Origin: Sphaerolaimus hirsutus
Taxonomy: Eukaryota; Nematoda; Chromadorea; Monhysterida; Sphaerolaimidae
DNA: 64,000 nt
Assembly: GCA_964036195.1 (NCBI GenBank)
Contig: OZ038454.1
Span: 21,004,315-21,068,314, forward strand
Direction: 5' to 3'
Of this stretch, positions 57,401 to 64,000 are shown piece by piece (position 1 is the stretch's first letter; every line of letters begins with the position of its first letter). The notes beneath the pieces were generated by a model. That model was given only the letters and a program-made list of their open reading frames with translations, did not search any database and was not told the DNA's origin. A program made the position numbers and the translations under genes.

Positions 57401-59919
57401 GTCGCCGCAGCCGCCGCCCGACGAGAACTGGCCCGCGCCCGCCGCCGCCAGCAGAAACAGCCCGGCGAAGCGGCAGAGAAGCGAGCTGGACGGGCGGCAG
57501 CAGCTGGACGTGCCGCGGCAGGGCGCCGCAGTCAAGTTGAGCAGGGCCTTCTCGGAGACGGAGATCTCCATGCCGCGGCTGGTCGACCACCACGCGCACG
57601 TCTTCGACGACCTCGACGTGGTCGGAGACTTCTCCAGGGTGAGTGTTCATTTTGTTTGCTTTTTTCTGCACCGGGTTTTGAAATTCTATTTGGTGTTCAA
57701 TGAATGTTGTCCCCGCCGCAGAAACACTCGCTGCCGATCATGGCGCGGCAGGCGGCCGACTCGCATTGCCAGGATTTGAAGAATATTTCCGCGCAGACGG
57801 TTGGTCAATGTTTTTTTGATGTTGCTGTATTCGTAAAATGATAAGATTCAACTAATTTCAACTTAAAGCCGAATAAACACAGAAACCAGTTGACAGGTGT
57901 CAACTGGTGTGCTTAGCGCCGTTCTACCAACAACCCAAACCGCACTCAGCTGGCGGCGGTGTTGACTCACCCCGAGGGGGCTGCGGCTGCGCTGGGCCGG
58001 CCGGCGGCGCGACTGCAGCTGGTCGACTGCCGCTACCCGTACGAGTTCGCGGGGGGGCACGTGCGCGGCGCCGCCAACGTGCACGAGCAGGCGACGCTGC
58101 AGCGCCACTTCGCGCAGCCGCACATGCTCACGCAGCTCGACTCCGCCCACGTGTTCGTGTTCTACTGCGAGTTCTCCCAGATGCGCGGACCAAACATGTC
58201 CGTTGCAGCGGTTTTCTTGTTTTGCGGGTTTGGGGGGGGGGGTAAATCGGAGTAGGGGTGTAAAAAGCTGTTCTTGAATAAGCTTATTCCGCGAGCGGAT
58301 ATTTTTTTCTTAAGACAAAAATGGAGGAAAAATAGCAAGTATAGTGAGTATTGTAGCAAAAAAATTTCCCTCTACATGTATCTCGAAAGTCTGGGGTGAC
58401 CCCCTAACCCTTGGAGACCCCTATTTCCATACTTTTTCCACACAGTTCAATTTCTTTGGAACACACTTCTACGCCGTTTTCTTTTACAAAGCTCAATTTT
58501 TGCAGGAATCGGGCGCTGCGAAAGTTGGACAGAGCTGCGAACGAGCGGCGCTACCCCAAATTGGCCTACCCGGAGATTTACATTTTGAGCGGGGGATACA
58601 GAGAGTTCTATAATTCGTTCCCCGTTAGTTTGATGGACTTGGTTAATATTTGATGAATGCTTTGAGAATATCCCAAATACCGTATTACCTCGAATTAACC
58701 CCCCTCGAATTACCCCCCCCTCAAAATGGGCTGGGGAAATAATAACCCCCCTCGAAATACCCCCTTCAGAATGATGTAAATCATGTATCCAATGTACATG
58801 ATGTATTTATTACTGCAAATGTGCATTGCAGCAACACTTGTACGCTCATTTGTGTACAGATGTACGTCTATAGCCCCAATATAACCTATGTTCTCACGTT
58901 TATTACCATTTTTGTGTATGAAAAAGCGTATTCTTTACTATGAATTTCATGAAAATTTCTGACGAAATAATCCCCCCTCGAATAAGCCCCCCCCGAATTA
59001 ACCCCCCTGGCTGGCGAAATTGCTGGCGAAATAATAAACCCCCATGGGGGTATTTCGAGGTCATACGGTACGTGACAGTTATTATATTGTAATGTGCATC
59101 TACAATTGCTGATCTCCTGTGGCTACTTTCTCATCTGCTGAACCACTTTTGTTGCTGTATTTTGTGGGTGTAAAAATATTTAAGTGTGCATTTCGGTGGC
59201 CTTGCGGTAGTCTTGACGTTGTTGTGTACCGTATAAAACGAGATATTACTCTCTTCGCAACGCGTTGGTTCGTTCACTACACATAGTATTGTATAGGATC
59301 ACATGGTTTGGAATTGTGAAACCATGAACTTGAACTTTTTCGTCGGAATACGACACATTTTTCAGCGTAGAGCTTAGTATAGATAAAGCTTTGTTTTGGA
59401 TCTGTTTTTCCAAATGCGAATGCAAGATTTGATGCAGTGGCCTACGGTAGAGTGACAAGTGAAGTGATACATCGTCAAGTGACCAGTATTTTCATTTCCA
59501 AATACGTTTACGTTTCACTTATCGTTTACCACTTTTTTTGTCACTTGTCGACGTGACGGAAAATGTCCTTGGCGTTTAAAAAAAGAAACCAACCACCAAA
59601 AAAGTCACTTTAAAAACATTTTCACAACCGCCCCCCCCCCTCGCAGGAGCTGTGCTCTCCGCGGGGCTACGTGAAGATGCACGACCATCCAAGTGAGCTG
59701 GCCAAGTACCGGTCGCGGTCGAGCAGCCGGCTGCGCAGCTGCAACGACCCCAGCGCGTCCGCCAGCCGCCGCTCCCTCTTCCAAGCTGCCGCCGCGCAGT
59801 CGGGCGGCACAGCGGCGCAGTCGGGCGGCAGGGGGCGCGTCAGGGCGGCGGGGGCGGTCAGCCGCGCCCTCTCTTTCAACTGTGCCGTCGCGCAGCCCGT
59901 CGCCGTGCAGATGCAATGA
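48489..59919 (+). CDS. cdc25: Cdc25 dual-specificity phosphatase, right copy (11 exons, 762 aa)
   Basis: The exons are 48489-48604, 48679-48872, 49083-49242, 53677-53906, 56396-56634, 56834-57088, 57261-57638, 57722-57799, 57950-58197, 58506-58623 and 59647-59919. They sum to 2289 nt in one open frame, and all introns are GT-AG. Residues 26-31 are SPVSQL, 261-268 KDSGFEGS (a possible beta-TrCP-type phosphodegron) and 294-297 RAFS (a basophilic kinase site). Basic stretches RKRLK and AKRQR lie in exon 7. The catalytic domain starts around GDFSR (about 524), with DCRYPYE at 576-582 and active-site Cys623 and Arg629 in [17 protein letters not shown] and GGYREFY follow in exon 10. The residue before the catalytic Cys is Tyr, where most Cdc25 proteins have His, and the residue before Arg is Met, where Glu is usual. 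The exons are strongly GC-rich against AT-rich introns. Other identities are very unlikely given the CX5R context and domain order. Confidence 0.96.
49243..53083. other. Right intron 3 (5' part), conserved blocks but no supported exon
   Basis: GC-rich blocks matching left intron 3 (for example 49860-50340, 50490-50800 and 51040-51160) alternate with diverged AT-rich sequence. None of the open frames shows a recognisable family or consistent splice borders. Confidence 0.4.
53084..53589. mobile_element. hAT-like element, ends CAGGGGTCTCC, TSD TTTTTGAC (right arm)
   Basis: TTTTTGAC flanks it at 53076-53083 and 53590-53597. It ends 87 bp before exon 4. The left arm shows the empty target near 25963-25970 (GTCAAAAA in that orientation), so this insertion is independent of the left-arm copy. 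Confidence 0.9.
54283..54600. promoter_or_regulatory. Highly conserved intron 4 block (right arm)
   Basis: It is the counterpart of 24305-24650, with about seven differences over 340 bp. Confidence 0.4.
58678..59070. mobile_element. CCGTATT MITE in intron 10 of right cdc25, TA target
   Basis: It starts TACCGTATTACCTCGAATTA and ends GAGGTCATACGGTA. The left arm has the empty site near 19217 (GTCACATATTTAGGATATTC), with a single TA at the junction. Confidence 0.85.
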
Positions 59920-60328
59920 CCAACGCGGCTCGTAGGGCGCAGGGCTCGTAGGGCGCCCGACAAGCGACTGAGGGCTCGAATTGGGCACATTTCAGCACGA
60001 TTGAAAGGGGTTAAAGGGTTACTCGCGCGTCGGGCGCTTTACGTTCTAATTGAATTTGTGGCCGTGCTGTGTTGTCGGTTTTGGATGTTGAAAAGTGACA
60101 ATTAAGGGAGTAGTGTGAAACGTGAACTTTTAGGTAAAAACGGTAGATTTTTACGACAGTATAGTTTTCACATATCGTTTGACCTACCACTTTTTCTCCA
60201 CTCAAACTTTTACTGTCACTTGGCAACTTGACAGATCGGCACCTAGCACGCGGCGCCCGTGTTTTTATAAATGCCAGCAGCCGTCCACTGAACTACTCAT
60301 TTTCGTCATTTACTCCAGGCTGTACAGA

Positions 60329-60334
60329 AATAAA
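60329..60334 (+). terminator. Polyadenylation signal downstream of right cdc25
   Basis: AATAAA lies about 410 bases after the stop. The left arm equivalent reads AATTAG, so the left copy would need another signal; an AATAAA on its strand occurs near 17312. Confidence 0.35.
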
Positions 60335-60726
60335 TAGTTGAAATCAGTTGAACACGTGAGATTTGGTAGGACTAGTGATGGAAAAGCGCCATGGCGCTGG
60401 CGCCTGGCGCTAGCGCCACAGCAAAAAGCGCCATGGCGCTTTTGGCGCTTGGCGCTAAAACGCTCTGGCGCCATTGGCGCTTGGCGCCGGGATCTGGGAA
60501 AGCGCCATGGCGCTTTTGGCGCTTGGCGCCATTTTCTGGTGACGCTATTGGCGCCTGGCGCTGGCATTTTAAATGGCGCCAAGAAAGCGCCAACCATGAT
60601 GATAAAAATTGTTAAAATACAGTGAAAATCCACAATCCAGTTGATCGATTTTGAGAACAACTGAATAAATATTGATAAATATAGGTAAGGGTGTTAGGGG
60701 ACATTAATATTTATTAAATATTGATC

Positions 60727-61288
60727 AGGGGCCAGTTCCGCAAGTAGACAAGTTAAGAGTTAAAAGTTAAGAGTTGAGTTAAAGGTTAAAAGTTTAGTCA
60801 AAAGTTGAGTTAAATGTTAAGAGTTGAGTTAAAGGTTAAAAGTTGAGTCAAAAGTTGAGTTAAAAGACAAATGGGTCATTCGTTGCAGAAGTGCGATACG
60901 CTGATCTTCAATCATATTTTGTCCCTGCACGGTCATTCTGAAACAACGTTCCACGATTTTTTTTTAAGCGATAATTTTTTTGGATACGTTATTTTCAAAT
61001 GTTGTGCATACAACATTGGCAGCATGCCAGCGAACAGCCGTATCAATACCAATTTCACATTTTCATTTCTTTACCATCATTTTCCACTTGTCTCTTAACT
61101 CTCAACTCTTAACTCAACTCTTAACTCAACTTTTAACCTTTAACTCAACTCTTAACATTTAACTCAACTTTTAACTCGACTCTTAAATTTTAACTTTTCT
61201 CTTAAACTTTAACTTTACTCTTAACTTGCCATTTGTCATTTTACTCAACTCTTAACTTTTAACTTGTCCACTTGCGGAACCGGCACCA
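60727..61288. mobile_element. Nested element made of GTTAAAAGTTGAGTTAA units
   Basis: Inverted ends (GGCCAGTTCCGCAAGTAGAC and ACTTGCGGAACCGGCACC) flank long runs of AGAGTTAAAAGTTGAGTTAA-like units. These are repeated as the complement (TTAACTCAACTCTTAAC) on the other side. The target duplication is unclear. Confidence 0.7.
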
Positions 61289-61313
61289 GGTAACATTTGG
61301 TGACAAATGTATA

Positions 61314-61557
61314 TACCGTATTTCCTTGAATTATCCCCCCCTTGAATTAACCCCATCGAAATACCTACCGTCTTCAATAATGTACATCATGACTGCAATG
61401 TATTTACATGATGTATCATTTGCTGCTAATTTCCCTAGCAAATACATATAAAGTAGTTTGTATATGTATATATGCATATACCGTATTTCCTCGAAATATC
61501 CTCCCTTGAATTAATTAATAATAAACCCACATGGGGGTAATTCGAGGTAATACAGTA
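61314..61557. mobile_element. CCGTATT MITE, eroded
   Basis: It starts TACCGTATTTCCTTGAATTA and ends TTCGAGGTAATACAGTA. A second CCGTATTTCCTCGAAATATC end lies inside at about 61479. Confidence 0.65.
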
Positions 61558-64000
61558 AATACATTTTCACAATAAATTGCTCTGTGTAGCACATTAAAAA
61601 TACCATAAATTACCTAAATAAGTCCTCTCCCTAGAATAACTCCAACTGTTAGCCAAATGAGAATAAAAAAAACATCCCTTAAATAACTTCGCTTTTTTGC
61701 TGTGTGGGGAACAAAGAAGTCCCCATTGAAAGCTCCCCAGTCACATTGCTTGGCTGAAGGCACCAGATTTAACTGGGCAGACAGATTTCTGCCATCCGCG
61801 CCCGGCACCTGACACACCCGTTATGCACGGCAGGCGAAATATTGTATCACGAGATTCAATTGCGCCCTGCATGCCAGGCGCCTGACACGCCCGACGCGCC
61901 TGCCAGGCACACCCTCACAAGTGTCTGACTTGCCTGAAAATTGCAAAATGAGATTTAATTGTGAGGGCATGCCTGGCAAAATTTAACAGAACATGAAAAA
62001 TGTGCCCTGCATCCTCAGAGGTGCAGGGCAGGTAACTTCTCATGTTTTCAGTTTGACTTTTTCCATAGTGTATCTAAATATATTTTTTGTATCCAAATCT
62101 TATTTTTCATGTATTCAAATCTTATGTTTTTGGTATCCAAATCTTATGTTTTGTATCCAAAACTTATGTTTGTGTATCCAAATATTATGTTTGTGCCTGT
62201 CCTACCAGGCACCTGACAGCTGCCGCCCGGCACGCAATTAAATCTCGCTCTGCCTGGTGGTCGGGCGGTGGCTGTCAGGCGCCTGGCGCGGGCATGCCTG
62301 CCCAATCAAATCTCGAATTGCATGACACGCCCGTCATGTCCTCCCTCTCAGGGATAATCTGCCCAATTAAAGCTGGGACCAGGGCATTTGATTAATGTAA
62401 ACATCGTAGTGGTTGATTGAACTTCAATGGCAGAAGTTAAATTGACCACTACGACATCAGCGGTGCGTCGCAGTTATGAATCGATTATTCTACAAACGAA
62501 TTGCAGAAAAAATTTTTGGCGCTGGCGCTATTGGCGCTTGGCGCCATTACCCTCTGGCGCCATTGGCGCTTGGCGCTAAGGTTCAGAAAAGCGCCATGGC
62601 GCTTTTGGCGCTTGGCGCTATTTTGCTCTGGCGCCATTGGGGCTTGGCGCTGGGGGTTCGAAAAGCGCCATGGCGCTTTTGGCGCTTGGCGCCAAAAGTT
62701 TGGCGCTTTTTCCATCACTAGGTAGGACCTCGTATTTCTTAAAAACCGATAAAAGTACCTATACAGGGACGATTTTCCCATTTGTCGTTACAGCTGTGAG
62801 AGAATCAAGTGTACCGTATTTTCTTGAATAAACAATACCTCGAGTAATTCCCTCTGTAGAGTTTTTAACGATTTAATCACGTTTACCTTACTCAATGTGT
62901 TGGTTTGACAAAAATTGTGATGAAAAAAATTAGTCTCAAAATTGAGAAAAAAAACCTGCTCGGGTGGTTTATTCAAGAATATCATGTATTTATGTAAATA
63001 TTTAGTCCCCTCATGTGATCTTTTTGGTATTTCGATATCGTAATGATTATTAGTTTTTCTTATGTTGTCGTTGATTTCAATGCAACGATTTTTCCTGACG
63101 CGATAGTTTAAGTCAACTCGGGATACAATTTCACTTCTTGTCAAGTGACAAGGCAAGTGCCAAGAAATCACATTTCACAGAAATTGCGCGATTAATATTT
63201 ACGTGACAGTTGTCACTTTTCACGACATTTGACTTGTCACATGCCAGTTTTTGAACCAGCGCCAATACTGGTTAGAAATGTCACTTTTTTCATCAGTGAC
63301 GGAATCATGTACGCACACTAGTTGACAAACAAAATTTTCAAAACTGAAAAAGATGTTTTTCACATATTTGAGGAACGTCGAGTCCGTCCACTGTGGAGAT
63401 ATAAAATGATCCATTGTGGTAAACTCAAACGTGTTTAAAACAGTTAGTCAGTTTTGAGAATGTCTGTTGTCAACTACTTTTCGCGTGTTCGTGGGGCCAA
63501 TGCTACTTACCAATAATTACATTGATGCTGAAATCTCATTTACTCGGCTATTTTTTTGCATATGCAGAATGAGCTGCGGTGCCAACTGAGCACCAATTTT
63601 ATCGACTCACGTGCATTTTGAGTTCGGACGATGAATTTCTAACATGTAAATATATCATATTCGCCAATTTCCAATGTTTTTGTCGATACAAAATCAAAAT
63701 GTAATTTCGACAAATGTCGAATTTTTCTATGAAATTTCTGTGCCCGACACCCGACTTTCGTCCGAATTCTGCGTGCACCCGTTCGAATGTATCACACGGA
63801 GGGAATTCAAATTTAGAAGAATGTGCTGCGGACATGGGATACATTCGGACGAGATAAATGTTACCCACATATTCCACATTTTCATTTCGACTACCTACTC
63901 ATACTCTTTGCGTCCGTCTATTGGTGATATTTCTCTGTATCCTTCAGTCAGAAGTTTGTACAGTATGCTTCAGTAATCTCTGCATTCTTTCTGCTGGTGC

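Larger units (their letters stand above)
60373..62720. mobile_element. 2.3-kb composite insertion with TAGTGATGGAAAA ends, TSD GGTAGGAC
   Basis: The ends are TAGTGATGGAAAAGCGCC and GGCGCTTTTTCCATCACTA. GGTAGGAC lies at 60365-60372 and 62721-62728. The left arm has one copy of the target (17551-17558, reversed). Both ends carry dense GGCGCC palindromes. The interior includes the element 60727-61288, a CCGTATT MITE at 61314-61557 and a tract at 61800-62340 rich in GCCTGACA and CCAGGCGCC motifs. No long open frame is present. Confidence 0.9.
43650..64000. repeat. Right arm of the giant inverted duplication (truncated by window end)
   Basis: It is the mirror of 16207-37090, starting near ACTTACGCAGGT at about 43653 and still matching at the last base. 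It holds the plus-strand cdc25 copy. Confidence 0.95.

Noticed and set aside
16207-64000. Simple haplotype duplication or assembly error as explanation of the two cdc25 copies
   Set aside because: The arms are inverted, carry different transposons with proper target duplications and differ in exon 2 length by a whole codon. It cannot be excluded without reads, so it is kept as the refuting test.

Overview
The window is eukaryotic nuclear DNA from an animal, most likely an arthropod (moderate confidence for arthropod; I cannot name the order). The evidence is short exons joined by GT-AG introns, a metazoan-type Cdc25 phosphatase, an SBK-family kinase, and an AT-rich background crowded with non-autonomous DNA transposons (MITEs) and foldback elements. 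No tRNA, rRNA or CRISPR array was recognised. All gene models were read by eye from splice signals and frame continuity.

The main structure is a very large inverted duplication. Positions 16207-37090 (left arm) match the reverse complement of 43650-64000 (right arm) around a 6.6-kb spacer. The right arm runs off the window edge, so the full size is unknown. Each arm carries an apparently intact 11-exon cdc25 gene. The left copy is on the minus strand (start codon at 32431, stop at 18092; 761 aa). The right copy is on the plus strand (48489-59919; 762 aa). They are transcribed divergently, away from the spacer. All exon phases and splice sites agree in both copies, and exons 8-10, which encode the catalytic core, give identical protein. 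The introns differ by many arm-specific transposon insertions. The arms are therefore two old loci, not one sequence assembled twice.

Left of the duplication are two other genes on the plus strand. Positions 1-1957 hold the 3' exons of an unrecognised gene: coiled coil, then an Arg/Gly-rich segment, then a Ser/Thr/Pro-rich tail. Positions 10160-13129 hold four exons of an SBK-like kinase whose HRD catalytic aspartate is asparagine and whose DFG reads DMA, so it is probably a pseudokinase. Its 5' exon was not found.

Much of the remaining sequence is mobile-element debris. Two target-site classes are demonstrable inside the window. One family has CCGTATT ends and TA target duplications, proven by empty sites in paired repeat arms. 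Several hAT-like families have perfect or near-perfect 8-bp target duplications. Many elements are nested inside one another. A degenerate hAT transposase relic lies in the spacer, flanked by the same subterminal repeats as one of the MITE families.

Several non-coding blocks are nearly identical between arms while their surroundings are not: around 34140-34320, 36480-36690 and 24305-24650, with their partners. They are candidates for shared regulation of the two cdc25 copies.
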